Positions 1 to 7,776 of a DNA stretch of 51,157 nucleotides are shown one piece after another (the stretch's first letter is position 1; each line of letters begins with the position of its first letter). Location: NCBI GenBank assembly GCA_902806175.1, contig CADCVQ010000139.1:1-51157 (forward strand), given 5' to 3'. The translations under genes and the position numbers were made by a program. Below the pieces are notes generated by a model. The model saw nothing but the letters and a program-made list of their open reading frames with translations. It had not been told where the DNA came from and made no database searches. Source of the DNA: an uncultured Solirubrobacteraceae bacterium (GTDB lineage: Bacteria > Actinomycetota > Thermoleophilia > Solirubrobacterales > Solirubrobacteraceae).

Positions 1-425
1 TCGGCGACACGCTCGCCGGTGCCGAAGCCGACGCGCACGACGAGCGCCTGCGCGAGCGCAGCCTCCCGCGCGTAGGGGTCCGCCGACGCGACGCGTTGGG
101 CGTACAGCACGCGGTTCAGACGCTTCAGCGCCGCATCGGCGAGCGCGTCGAGATCGGCGCCCGCCAGCCAGCGCGACGCCGCGTCGTAGCCGTCGAGCGC
201 GGCCGCGTCGACGAGCGTCACGCGCGTCGTCGTGACCGGCTCGGGCGCGGGCTCGGGCGGCGCCGCGACCGCCCTCGGACGGCCGCGTCGCCGCGCAAGC
301 AGCCGGCGCTCGGTCGCGCCGAGCGCACGCAGCACGAGCACGTGCGACGGCGCCTCGCCGAGATGCTCGCGGATCGTGAAGCGCCCGTCCGCCGGGCCGA
401 GCACCCACGGGAACTCGAACTGCAC
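1..425 (-). CDS. Hypothetical protein, C-terminus cut by the window edge
   Basis: Reading on the minus strand from a GTG at 425 gives an open frame to the window edge (about 141 residues seen), beginning VQFEFPWVLGPADGRF, with a Pro/Ala-rich stretch and then an Ala/Leu-rich helical part. Third codon positions are nearly all G or C, as in its neighbours. I do not recognise the family. An in-frame GTG at 470 would add 15 residues, but a terminator hairpin lies between the two, so 425 is preferred. Neither start has a Shine-Dalgarno sequence. It lies just downstream of the secreted wall hydrolase on the same strand. Confidence 0.55.
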   Translation of the reverse strand, partial: MQFEFPWVLGPADGRFTIREHLGEAPSHVLVLRALGATERRLLARRRGRPRAVAAPPEPAPEPVTTTRVTLVDAAALDGYDAASRWLAGADLDALADAALKRLNRVLYAQRVASADPYAREAALAQALVVRVGFGTGERVA

Positions 426-434
426 GACGCAAAA

Positions 435-460
435 CCGCCGCGACCCGGAGGTCGCGGCGG
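435..460 (-). terminator. Rho-independent terminator of the wall hydrolase gene
   Basis: An 11-bp perfect inverted repeat (CCGCCGCGACC / GGTCGCGGCGG) with a 4-nt loop is followed on the minus strand by TTTT. It starts 30 nt past the stop codon at 490 of the minus-strand hydrolase gene. Confidence 0.75.
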
Positions 461-489
461 TTTCGGTCACTGCGAGAACTGACGTGCGG

Positions 490-2961
490 CTACTCGGACT
501 TGTGGGCCCGGCTTGCGCGCGTCGCCGCTCCGACCTTGATCGCGTACTTCGACGGCTTGATCTGCACCGTCGGGTTGTCGATCTGGCCGAGCCGATCGAT
601 GAGCTTGATCCACTGCGACGGCTTGAGCACCGACTCGGCGATCTTGCCGGCCTTCGTCGACGCATCGAACTGCGGGCGGAAGCCCACGTGGATGTGGTCG
701 GCGTGGTCGCCCATCGCAATCGTGTTCTCCGCGCCGTCGTACTTCATGAGCGTGATGATCTGGGCGGGCTTCATCGTTCCCTGCAGCGTCAGCAGCCGGC
801 GCACGGCGATGTCGGTGATCGAGCCCCCGCCCTGGTTGCCCAGGATCGGGATGCCGTTGATCTTCGCGATGTCGATCGCGTTGCCCGACGAGTGCGCCGA
901 GACGTTGCCGCTGGAGGTGTAGAAGCCGTGCCCGCAGCGCAGCGACGTGACCGCCGGCTTCAGACCCGAGGAGGCGAGGAACTCGAGCGTCGCGAGCGCA
1001 CGGCGGTCGATGATCCCGGCCGCGATGTCGCGGCGACCGCAGGAGTAGATCTCGATCCGCGGGTTGGCCAGCACGCGCTGGATGAGGCTGTCCTTGCTCA
1101 TCAGCAGGATCTGGCCGATCGTGGCGCCCTGGGCGTTCTCCCCGAAGAACGGGTTCTTGCCCTGCGCGCGGTAGATCGCCGTGGACTCGAGCAGCTTCCA
1201 GCCGTCGAGGATCGGCTTCGGGTCGATGCGCGGCGCGCCGCGGCCTGCCGGGCGGATCTCGAACATGACGTTCGGGGAGATGCCCGGCGTGACCTTGCCG
1301 ATACGACCCAGGATCGTGCCCGCGATGACGCGGCGACCCGGGACGAGGCGCTTGAGCACGACGTCTTCCTTGTTGAGGCCGTAGACGCCGGTGAAGTAGG
1401 ACTTCACGCTCGAGCCGGCGGCCAACGCGGACTCCGACTCCATGATCTGCTGCTTGCCACCGGCCGTCAGCGCCTTCGGGCGCGTCGGGTTGGCGAACAG
1501 CCGCTCCTTGGCGAGGTCGGTCGTCGACCGGACGGCTTTGGCGGCCGGCTTGACGGCGGCCTTGACCTTGCCCGCGGAGCCCTTGACGGCGGCACCGGCG
1601 CTGGCCGGCTGCTTCGGAGCCGGATCGGCCTTCGGCAGCGCAAGCTCCTTGGCGATCGACGCCTTGGTCTGGGTCTTGTCCTTGGGCACCGGCACCTGCG
1701 CGGCCACCTTCTTCAGGCCCGCGTACGTGTAGGTGTTGCCGTAGACGTCGCGCAGCATCACGAAGTTGCCCAAGCGCGAGTTCTTGCCGACCTTGATGAT
1801 CTTGCCGTCCTGCACTGCGACGACCGGTGAGCCGGGCTTCGCGAAGATGTTGATCCCGCGACGCTTGCTGTTGGCCTCGACCGGCAGGGCAGCGTTCTTG
1901 CCGCGAGCCACGCGGCGCGAGGCCTCGCGCTCGGAGATGTCGTCGGCGTACTTCGCCGCGGCATGCACCGGGAACAGGCCCTGCGTGAGGCCGCTGAGCG
2001 AGCCGACCAGGTCAGACGGCATGCCGCCGATGAACCGTGCCCGCATGAGCACGGAATCGACGTACCAGTCCGCGTGGTTGTAGGCGAAGATCGCCTTGCG
2101 CAGATCCGTGTCGGCGCCCGCTGCCTTGAGGTAGCGCGCCGCCGCGAAGACGGCGTCGACCGGGTTGTACGGATCCTTCTTGCCGTCGCTGTTGGCATCG
2201 ACGCCGAAGGTCTTCCAGCTCGACGGGATGAACTGCATCCAGCCCATCGCGCCGGCCGACGACACGTTCAGGTTGCGGCCGTAGTCGGTCTCGATCTCGT
2301 TGATCGCGGCCAGGACCTCCCAGCGGATGCCGTACTGGATGCCCGCCGCCTGGTAGATCGACAGCAGAAACGGCGGGATGCGGAACTTGTTGATGAAGAA
2401 GTTCGGGACGCCGACGGGCACAGGTCCGATGCTTGCCAGGGAGAGCGTCGGGTTCTGCAGCGTCGGTGAGCCACCGGAGAAGCGCAGCTTCGTCTTCTCG
2501 GGGCGCGCGCGCTCGGGCAGCGGCGAGCGGAGAAGACGGCCGGCGGAGTCGCGCCGGCCGGCGGACGGTTTGCCGTTCTTGCCAGACCGGGACTTGCCCT
2601 GGCCCTGGGATTCGCCTGGCGCAGCCGGAAGCACCGGCGTGGTCGCCGAGGGCGCGGCCGGCGCCGGTGCCGGTGCGGGGGTCGGCACGATTCCGAGCGA
2701 GGGCGCGCCGCTGCTCGGAGGCGCCTGTGCCGGCGTCGTCTCGCGGATGGAGAGGATCGCTCCGAGGTTCAGCCCGGGAAGCCGCACCTGGTCGACCGGC
2801 GTGTCGGCGCCGATGTCCAGCGTGATCGTCTTCTTGCCGAGGACGCCGGTGACTTCGAAGGTGCGAACGATCGCGTTCGCAGGTGACGCAAAGGTCCCGA
2901 GAGCGGCGGTGAACCCGCCGGTCAGGGCCAAGGCAATGAGCAGCCTACGCTTGTCGTGCAT
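490..2961 (-). CDS. Secreted three-domain cell-wall hydrolase (lytic transglycosylase, degenerate M23, M15-like peptidase)
   Basis: The 823-aa product starts at the ATG at 2961, followed by a basic N-terminus, a hydrophobic helix and a signal-peptidase site after ANA. A purine-rich GGGGGGAG tract lies upstream. A Pro/Ala linker and a basic Arg/Lys-rich region (about 70-170) come before an SLT/MltB-type transglycosylase domain (about 200-330; motifs EIETDYGRN, GAMGWMQFIPSSW). Then comes an M23/LytM-like beta domain (AVQDGKIIKVGKNSRLGNFV) that lacks the usual HxH zinc ligands, so it is probably non-catalytic. The C-terminal domain has HSSGNAIDI and DHADHIHVGF, typical zinc ligands of M15-type D,D-peptidases. 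Expected role: peptidoglycan remodelling outside the membrane. Extending the start to 3027 adds 22 residues before the signal peptide and is unlikely. Confidence 0.85.
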   Translation of the reverse strand: MHDKRRLLIALALTGGFTAALGTFASPANAIVRTFEVTGVLGKKTITLDIGADTPVDQVRLPGLNLGAILSIRETTPAQAPPSSGAPSLGIVPTPAPAPAPAAPSATTPVLPAAPGESQGQGKSRSGKNGKPSAGRRDSAGRLLRSPLPERARPEKTKLRFSGGSPTLQNPTLSLASIGPVPVGVPNFFINKFRIPPFLLSIYQAAGIQYGIRWEVLAAINEIETDYGRNLNVSSAGAMGWMQFIPSSWKTFGVDANSDGKKDPYNPVDAVFAAARYLKAAGADTDLRKAIFAYNHADWYVDSVLMRARFIGGMPSDLVGSLSGLTQGLFPVHAAAKYADDISEREASRRVARGKNAALPVEANSKRRGINIFAKPGSPVVAVQDGKIIKVGKNSRLGNFVMLRDVYGNTYTYAGLKKVAAQVPVPKDKTQTKASIAKELALPKADPAPKQPASAGAAVKGSAGKVKAAVKPAAKAVRSTTDLAKERLFANPTRPKALTAGGKQQIMESESALAAGSSVKSYFTGVYGLNKEDVVLKRLVPGRRVIAGTILGRIGKVTPGISPNVMFEIRPAGRGAPRIDPKPILDGWKLLESTAIYRAQGKNPFFGENAQGATIGQILLMSKDSLIQRVLANPRIEIYSCGRRDIAAGIIDRRALATLEFLASSGLKPAVTSLRCGHGFYTSSGNVSAHSSGNAIDIAKINGIPILGNQGGGSITDIAVRRLLTLQGTMKPAQIITLMKYDGAENTIAMGDHADHIHVGFRPQFDASTKAGKIAESVLKPSQWIKLIDRLGQIDNPTVQIKPSKYAIKVGAATRASRAHKSE

Positions 2962-3023
2962 GTGTCCCTGCTTCTCCCCCCTGGAGGTATCCCAAGTACG
3001 CGAGCCCGATGCGCGTGCGCGGC

Positions 3024-3053
3024 ACACTACCTTGAATCACGGTCGGACGTAAA
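3024..3053 (-). promoter_or_regulatory. Candidate promoter of the wall hydrolase gene
   Basis: On the minus strand, TTTACG (3053-3048) is separated by 18 nt from TAGTGT (3029-3024), leaving a leader of about 55 nt before the ATG at 2961. The -35 match is partial. Confidence 0.35.
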
Positions 3054-3216
3054 CCCGCGCTAAGCAGTTGCCATAGAAGCTGCAACTAGTTGGCCGTGAG
3101 GCGCAGGGTGCCGTGGAATCGGGGTTGCGGGGGCCACCCTTCGACACGCGCGCTCGCGCGCGCAACCCACTCCGCTACCCTCCGTCCGCCCGGCGATCAG
3201 GAGGAATTCTCCCCCG

Positions 3217-3675
3217 ATGAGCGACGATGTTGAGGCCGAAGGGCTGCGCGAGCGGCTCACGAAGCAGGGCGAGGACACCCTGGGCAAGCTCGCCGAGGAC
3301 CTGATGGCCAACCCGCTGATCGCGGGCGCGATCCAGCGCGCGTTCGACGCGCGCGAGAAGGCGTCCAGCGCGCAGGAGGCGGCGCTCGGCGCGCTGATGC
3401 TCCCGTCGGCGGCCGACATCGAGCGCCTGACGCGACGCGTGCGCTCGGTCTCCCAGCGCCTGGAGGGAATCGAGGACGGCATCGACCGCCTCGACGAGCG
3501 CCTCGGCGTGACGGCGACCTCGGTCGGCCTCGACACGCGCCTGGAGGCGATCGAGGTGCAGCTCTCGGCGCTGACGAAAGAACTCGCGGCGATGCACAAG
3601 GCGATGCCGGCCGCGACCAAGCCCACGGCAAAGCCCGCCTCCACGCGCAAGCAGCGCGTGAAGGTCTCCAACTAG
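3217..3675 (+). CDS. Coiled-coil phasin-like protein
   Basis: This 152-aa, highly charged protein is predicted to be alpha-helical throughout. Residues about 60-125 show heptad-like spacing (LTRRVRSVSQRLEGIEDGI), and an Ala/Lys/Pro/Thr-rich basic tail ends in RKQRVKVSN. This layout resembles polyhydroxyalkanoate granule-associated (phasin-like) proteins and other small actinobacterial coiled-coil proteins. It has no signal peptide or membrane helix, so it is cytoplasmic. A strong Shine-Dalgarno AGGAGGAA sits 10 nt before the ATG. The protein at 4416 has the same layout (helix, coiled coil, K/A/P tail). Function is unproven. Confidence 0.7.
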   Translation: MSDDVEAEGLRERLTKQGEDTLGKLAEDLMANPLIAGAIQRAFDAREKASSAQEAALGALMLPSAADIERLTRRVRSVSQRLEGIEDGIDRLDERLGVTATSVGLDTRLEAIEVQLSALTKELAAMHKAMPAATKPTAKPASTRKQRVKVSN

Positions 3676-3689
3676 CGGTCGCTGCGCTT

Positions 3690-4391
3690 CTATGGGCCGG
3701 CGAGGGCGGCGGCGCCGACGCGGCCGAGCCGCTCGGCCGCCTGCACCAGCGCCTCGGCATCGATCCGCCGCCGTGCACCATCGGCTTCGAACACGTCGCT
3801 GACCGCCAGCAGGCAGCCGACGCGGATCGCGCGCAGCTCGCCGACGCGCAGCAACGTCGCGGCCTCCATCTCGACGGCGAGCGCGCCCGCCTGCCGCCAG
3901 CCAGCCGTGCGCTCGGGGTCGCGGTCGTAGAAGAGGTCGCTCGAGGCGACCGCGCCCGTCCGCGCGCCCGCCGCGCCGTCAGCAGCCGCGAGCGCGGCGA
4001 CGAGCCCGGCGTCGGCCGTGACGCGGCCATCTGCACCGAGCGCGCGGCTCGCACCGTCGGACGCGAGCGCGGCGTCGGCGATCACGAGGTCGCCGAGCGC
4101 GAGGTCGTCATGCAGCGCGCCGCAGGTGCCGACGCGGAGCGCGACCTCCAGGCCGAGGTCGCAGAGCTCCTCGAGCACGATCGCCGCGCTGGGGCCGCCC
4201 ATCCCGGTGCTCTGGATCGTCAGGGGCTCGCCGTCGGCGGCGGTCCCCGTGTAGCCCCACAGGCCGCGGTTGTGGTTGAACATCTTCGGCTCGGACATGA
4301 CGAGTTGGGCCAGCGCGAGCGCGCGGCCGGGATCGCCCGGCAGCAGCGCGCGACGGGCGAGTGGAGCGGTGGGGTGGATGTGGACGGGCAT
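3690..4391 (-). CDS. Nucleoside phosphorylase (PNP/uridine phosphorylase family)
   Basis: The 233-aa product matches the size of DeoD/Udp-type phosphorylases, which cleave a nucleoside with phosphate to base plus ribose-1-phosphate. Visible motifs are the phosphate-binding LLPGDPGRA near the N-terminus, GMGGPSAAIVLEEL, RVGTCGAL, EMEAATLLRV (ribose-binding Met-Glu) and AVSDVFEADG. The Ser-Asp pair in the last motif resembles the Asp that purine phosphorylases use, rather than the Gln/Arg pair of uridine phosphorylase, so a purine substrate is inferred. The cytoplasmic enzyme belongs to nucleoside salvage. It is divergent from the gene at 4416, with only 24 nt between the two starts. Substrate specificity is uncertain. 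Confidence 0.85.
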   Translation of the reverse strand: MPVHIHPTAPLARRALLPGDPGRALALAQLVMSEPKMFNHNRGLWGYTGTAADGEPLTIQSTGMGGPSAAIVLEELCDLGLEVALRVGTCGALHDDLALGDLVIADAALASDGASRALGADGRVTADAGLVAALAAADGAAGARTGAVASSDLFYDRDPERTAGWRQAGALAVEMEAATLLRVGELRAIRVGCLLAVSDVFEADGARRRIDAEALVQAAERLGRVGAAALAGP

Positions 4392-4403
4392 CAGGGCGCG
4401 CCA

Positions 4404-4409
4404 TATGAT
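4404..4409 (+). promoter_or_regulatory. Leaderless-type -10 hexamer TATGAT
   Basis: TATGAT ends 6 nt before the ATG at 4416, and there is no Shine-Dalgarno sequence. Confidence 0.55.
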
Positions 4410-4415
4410 CGGACG

Positions 4416-4757
4416 ATGGCCAAAAAGAAGAACGTCTCGCGCACCGACGCGGTTCGCGAGGCGGTCGATCAGGCGTTCAAGACGCAGGTTCCGCGCGAGC
4501 GCCTCGGAGACCTGCTTGACGAGCTCGGCAACACCGCGGGCCGCCTGCGCGGCGCCGTCGACGAGTTGCGGCCGGCGTCGGAGGCCGAGATGAAGGCGCT
4601 GCGCGCAGAGCTCGAGACGCTCAGCGCGCGGGTCGCGGCGCTCGAGGCCAAGCCGAAGCCGGCGGCGCGACGCCGGGCGTCGACCGGCGACAAGCCGGCC
4701 GCCAAGCCGCGGGCGCGCAAGGCGCCGGCGAGCAAGCCGCCGGCGACCGGCTCCTAG
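4416..4757 (+). CDS. Small coiled-coil protein with basic Ala/Lys/Pro tail
   Basis: The 113-aa product begins MAKKKNVSRTDAVREAVDQA. Residues about 20-85 are helical, with a coiled-coil stretch (EMKALRAELETLSARVAALE). The last 30 residues form a low-complexity basic tail of Lys, Ala, Pro and Arg, which could bind nucleic acid or polyphosphate. It resembles phasin-like proteins and is similar in layout to the protein at 3217. The start is set by the Met that follows a TATGAT hexamer by 6 nt; a longer frame upstream runs antisense to the phosphorylase gene and is not credible. Function unknown. Confidence 0.7.
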   Translation: MAKKKNVSRTDAVREAVDQAFKTQVPRERLGDLLDELGNTAGRLRGAVDELRPASEAEMKALRAELETLSARVAALEAKPKPAARRRASTGDKPAAKPRARKAPASKPPATGS

Positions 4758-4796
4758 GTCAGTCACCGAGGTCACCGAGGCAGAGGAGGTCACGCG

Positions 4797-5222
4797 ATGG
4801 GTGCCGAGTTCAGCGGTCCCAAGGAATTTCGCACCGTCATGGATCGCATCTTCACGATGATGAGCGACGATCCCGACATGGGCCCGAAGCTGCGCGACGC
4901 CGACGTGCCGCAGCGCTTCGAGTTCGAGGACGTCGACATGGTCGTCAACATCCGCGCCGCCGAGGAGGGCGAGGACGGCTGCCTGTTCTGGCAGTGGAAC
5001 GACGACATCGCCTGGAAGCCGAAGGTGAAGATGTCGATGTCCTCCGAGACCGCCAACAAGTACTTCCAGGGCAAGGAGAACGTCGCGGTGGCGATCGCCC
5101 GCCGGCGGATCAAGACCAGCGGCGACGTGAAGGCCGCGCTGGCCCTGATTCCGATCACGAAGCCCGTCTACGCGCAGTACCGCGCGGTCGTCGAGGCCGA
5201 GTACCCGCACCTGAAGGTCTGA
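4797..5222 (+). CDS. SCP2 sterol-binding-like domain protein
   Basis: This 141-aa single-domain protein is the size of a free-standing SCP2 (sterol carrier protein 2) lipid-binding fold. The pattern of a beta sheet (FEFEDVDMVVNIRAAEEG, LFWQWNDDIAWKPKVKMSM) followed by helices (TANKYFQGKENVAVAIARRR, IKTSGDVKAALALIP) is typical. It probably binds a lipid or acyl group in the cytoplasm. A strong Shine-Dalgarno (AGGAGGT) precedes the ATG by 8 nt. Just upstream, GTCACCGAG occurs twice in tandem. An SCP2 domain also occurs fused to a hydrolase at 37567-38814 in this window. Confidence 0.75.
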   Translation: MGAEFSGPKEFRTVMDRIFTMMSDDPDMGPKLRDADVPQRFEFEDVDMVVNIRAAEEGEDGCLFWQWNDDIAWKPKVKMSMSSETANKYFQGKENVAVAIARRRIKTSGDVKAALALIPITKPVYAQYRAVVEAEYPHLKV

Positions 5223-5240
5223 GCCGGAACGCGAGTGTGG

Positions 5241-5269
5241 TTGACACCGCGCCCATTGAGGCGTATGTA
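5241..5269 (+). promoter_or_regulatory. Consensus-like promoter of the adenylate cyclase gene
   Basis: TTGACA (5241-5246), a 17-nt spacer and TATGTA (5264-5269) predict a transcript start near 5276 and a leader of about 150 nt before the GTG at 5424. Confidence 0.55.
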
Positions 5270-5423
5270 TCAAGCATCAGGTCGAACAGTGGATGGTTCG
5301 CCGTCCACGAGGCGCCGCCGGTACGAAGACGAGCGCCGCCGGCCGAGGCAGCGGGCCGAATCGCCCGCAGGCGGCGGGGCCATGGCTCCGCCGCCGTCGT
5401 GATCTGAGCCGGACGGCACGCCG

Positions 5424-6611
5424 GTGCCCGAGCGATCGCCGTCAGCCGCGCAGGTCGCGCGCGAGATCGGCACGACCGCGGCGACGCTGCGCCGCTGGGT
5501 CGCGCGCGGGCTGATCCCGCAGTACGACGGGCGCTGGGCGCCCGCGGCCATCGCGCACGCGCGGCTCGTCGCGCGCATGCGCGAGCGCGGCCACTCGCTC
5601 GAGCAGATCCGTGCGGCGGGCGACAGCGGGCGCCTGGCGTTCGGGTATCTGCAAGGGCTCTTCCCGTCAGGCGAGCCGACCCACACGCTCGAGGAGGCGG
5701 TCGCCGACACGGGCCTCGAGGCGGCGCTGATCGAGCGCATCCTCTCGACGCTCGGCCTGCCCGCCGGCGCCGTCGACCGCATCTCGGAGAGCGAGATCGA
5801 GCTGCTGCGCTACTCGGCCGCCGTGCTGGTGGCGGGCCTTCCGCTGATCGCGTTCCTGCAGCTCGTGCGCGTGTATGGCCAGGCGCTCGCGCAGATGGCC
5901 GACGCGGAGGTGCGGCTGTTTCACATGTACGTCCACGAGCCGCTCATGCGCGAGGGCGTGCCGGGCGTGCAGATGGCCGAGGAGATGCAGGACCTGGCGG
6001 CCCGGCTGCTGCCGCTCACCTCGCCGATGATGGACCTCGTCCACAGGCGGCTGCTCGCCCACTTCGTCGACCAGGACGTCATCGGGCACATGGAGGCCGA
6101 GCTCGACCCGCGCGATCGCCTCGCGCTCGGTCATCTGCGCGTCGCCGTCGCCTTCGCCGACCTCGCCGGCTACACGCGCCTGACCGAGGAGCTCGGCGAC
6201 GACCAGGCGGTCGACATCGTCGAGCGCTTCGTCTCGAACGTCGCGAACACCCTGCCCGACGACGCACGGATCGTGAAGACGATCGGCGACGAGGTCATGG
6301 TCGTCGGCACCGACGCCGGGGCGCTCGTCGACTGGGCGGTCGGCTTTCAGGCGCTGCACACGACGCGGCCGCTGCCGCGGATCGGGATGCACTTCGGCGA
6401 GGTGCTCTACCGCGACGGCGACTACTACGGGCGCGAGGTCAACCAGGCCTCGCGCGTCTCGGCCCGCTCGGGCGCGGGCGAGGTGCTCGTCACGCGCGAC
6501 GTGGTCGAGGCGGCGGGCTCGCACCTGGACTTCGAGCTCATCGGCGATGTTCGGTTGAAGGGCTTCAGCGGCGCGACCGAGCTGTTTCTCGCGCGCGCGA
6601 AGGAGGATTAG
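5424..6611 (+). CDS. MerR-like HTH / class III adenylate cyclase
   Basis: The 395-aa product opens with a MerR-like helix-turn-helix (about 5-65; AAQVAREIGTTAATLRRWV), then a helical regulatory region (about 80-235) and a class III nucleotidyl cyclase domain (about 240-390). All key cyclase residues are visible: metal-binding Asp in FADLAGYT and IGDEV, the adenine-selecting Lys in VKTIGD with Asp in DYYG, and the transition-state Asn and Arg in REVNQASR. It should therefore be an active ATP cyclase making cAMP. No membrane helix is seen. The start is a GTG; the upstream 200 nt hold a promoter and no other gene. Joining a DNA-binding-type fold to a cyclase is unusual; the HTH may sense or dimerise rather than bind DNA. 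Confidence 0.85.
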   Translation: MPERSPSAAQVAREIGTTAATLRRWVARGLIPQYDGRWAPAAIAHARLVARMRERGHSLEQIRAAGDSGRLAFGYLQGLFPSGEPTHTLEEAVADTGLEAALIERILSTLGLPAGAVDRISESEIELLRYSAAVLVAGLPLIAFLQLVRVYGQALAQMADAEVRLFHMYVHEPLMREGVPGVQMAEEMQDLAARLLPLTSPMMDLVHRRLLAHFVDQDVIGHMEAELDPRDRLALGHLRVAVAFADLAGYTRLTEELGDDQAVDIVERFVSNVANTLPDDARIVKTIGDEVMVVGTDAGALVDWAVGFQALHTTRPLPRIGMHFGEVLYRDGDYYGREVNQASRVSARSGAGEVLVTRDVVEAAGSHLDFELIGDVRLKGFSGATELFLARAKED

Positions 6612-6617
6612 AGACGG

Positions 6618-6707
6618 CCACCAGTGGCCCAGCGGTTCGAGCGCCTGCTCGTAGAACGCCCTGCTGACGGCGGCGTCGGCCACGTGCAGCTTGACGTGGT
6701 CGATCAT
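6618..6707 (-). pseudogene. N-terminal remnant of a VOC/glyoxalase-family gene
   Basis: From an ATG at 6707 the minus strand encodes 30 residues that match the first beta-alpha unit of vicinal oxygen chelate proteins (MIDHVKLHVAD, SRAFYEQALEPLGH). It then runs straight into the antisense of the cyclase 3' end. The remaining 90 or so residues of a VOC domain are missing, so this is a truncated, non-functional gene end. It suggests a deletion or rearrangement at the 3' border of the cyclase gene. Confidence 0.65.
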
Positions 6708-6771
6708 CCACCGCAGCGTACCTGCGCCACACGCGGTTTGGCACGTTCGCCACGCAGGGTACGTGCGGGCC

Positions 6772-7101
6772 ATGAGCGCTTCAGAGCACGAGCACGAATC
6801 CGCCGAGGAGCACGCCGGCGCGCAGTCGATGCCGAGCGAGCGCGAGGTGCTGCTCGAGCAGATCGAGGAGACCCGCGAGGAGCTCGGCGCGACCGTCGAG
6901 GCCCTGGCGCACAAGGCCGACGTCAAGGCGCAGGTGCACGAGAAGGTCGAGGAGCGCAAGGAGCAGCTGCACCAGGTGCAGGCCGAGGCGACCGGCAAGC
7001 TGCGCGAGACGCTCGACAAGCCCGCCGTGCCGGCCGCGATCGCCGCCGTCGGCGTGCTGCTGCTGCTGATCGGCCGTCGCCGCCGTCGCCGCGCCGTGTA
7101 G
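6772..7101 (+). CDS. DUF3618-like small membrane-anchored protein
   Basis: The 109-aa product has a His/Glu-rich N-terminus and the amphipathic signature of DUF3618 (LLEQIEETREELGATVEALA, HKADVKAQVHEKV). A helical stretch follows, then one C-terminal membrane helix (AAIAAVGVLLLLIG) and an RRRRRR stop-transfer end. Such proteins accompany phage-shock or envelope-stress and DUF1469-type genes in actinobacteria, but their role is unknown. The start is the ATG at 6772; upstream codons are not credible because the VOC remnant lies there on the other strand. It converges with the response regulator gene, leaving 3 nt between the stop codons. Confidence 0.75.
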   Translation: MSASEHEHESAEEHAGAQSMPSEREVLLEQIEETREELGATVEALAHKADVKAQVHEKVEERKEQLHQVQAEATGKLRETLDKPAVPAAIAAVGVLLLLIGRRRRRRAV

Positions 7102-7104
7102 CCG

Positions 7105-7776
7105 CTATTCGATCCGCCGCGCCGCCGCCCAGCGCGACAGCTCATGGCGGCTGGAGAGCTGCAGCTTGCGCAGCACGGCGGACACATGCGCCTCGACCGT
7201 CTTGGCGGAGATCCCGAGCCGCTGGGCGATCTCCTTGTACATGTAGCCGCGTGCGATGTGCTGCAGGACCTCGCGCTCGCGCGGCGTGAGCTGGTCGAGG
7301 TCGGCATCGCGGTCGGTGCCCGGCGACTCGCGCCCGCCGCCCGCACCGGCGAAGGCGTCGAGCACGAAGCCCGCCAGCCGCGGCGAGAAGACGGCGTCTC
7401 CCTCGTGCACGCGGCGCACCGCGTCGGCGAGGTCCGCGCCCGAGATCGTCTTCGTCACGTAGCCGCGCGCGCCGGCGCGGATCACGGCGATCACGTCCTC
7501 GGCGGCGTCGGAGACCGAGAGCGCGAGAAACCGCGTGTCGGTCGCGTCGGCGCCGACCTGGCGCAGCACCTCGAGGCCGCCGCCGTCGGGCATGTGGACG
7601 TCCAGCAGGACGACGTCGGGCACCAGCTCGCGGATCAGCGCGACCGCGTCGGCGACCGTCGCAGCATCCCCGACCACGTCGACGAGCCCATCGAGCTCGG
7701 AGCGCACGCCGGCGCGAAAGAGCGCGTGGTCGTCGACGAGCACGACGCGCGTGTTCCCAGCGCCGGCCGCGTTCAT
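7105..7776 (-). CDS. LuxR/NarL-type response regulator
   Basis: The 223-aa product has an N-terminal receiver domain (acidic pair in VLVDDHALFRAG, phospho-acceptor Asp in VVLLDVHMPDG, conserved Lys in GYVTKTIS) and a C-terminal LuxR helix-turn-helix (LTPREREVLQHIARG, EIAQRLGISAKTVEAHVS). It should be phosphorylated by the histidine kinase just upstream, and its ATG overlaps the stop codon of that kinase by ATGA. It is the last gene of a four-gene coupled cassette on the minus strand and likely controls an envelope-stress or LiaR-like regulon. The target genes cannot be read from the window. Confidence 0.9.
   Translation of the reverse strand: MNAAGAGNTRVVLVDDHALFRAGVRSELDGLVDVVGDAATVADAVALIRELVPDVVLLDVHMPDGGGLEVLRQVGADATDTRFLALSVSDAAEDVIAVIRAGARGYVTKTISGADLADAVRRVHEGDAVFSPRLAGFVLDAFAGAGGGRESPGTDRDADLDQLTPREREVLQHIARGYMYKEIAQRLGISAKTVEAHVSAVLRKLQLSSRHELSRWAAARRIE

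Noticed and set aside
232-1830. Long plus-strand frame antisense to the wall hydrolase
   Set aside because: It is Arg/Asp/His-rich without domains and mirrors the GC-rich coding strand, a typical shadow frame.
2962-3216. c-di-AMP (ydaO/yuaA) riboswitch upstream of the wall hydrolase
   Set aside because: The organism has disA and such riboswitches precede wall hydrolases in actinobacteria, but the conserved core sequences and pseudoknot arms could not be found on either strand here.
5223-5423. Small gene in the gap before the cyclase
   Set aside because: Frames here are short, Arg-rich and lack ribosome sites; a promoter and leader explain the gap better.
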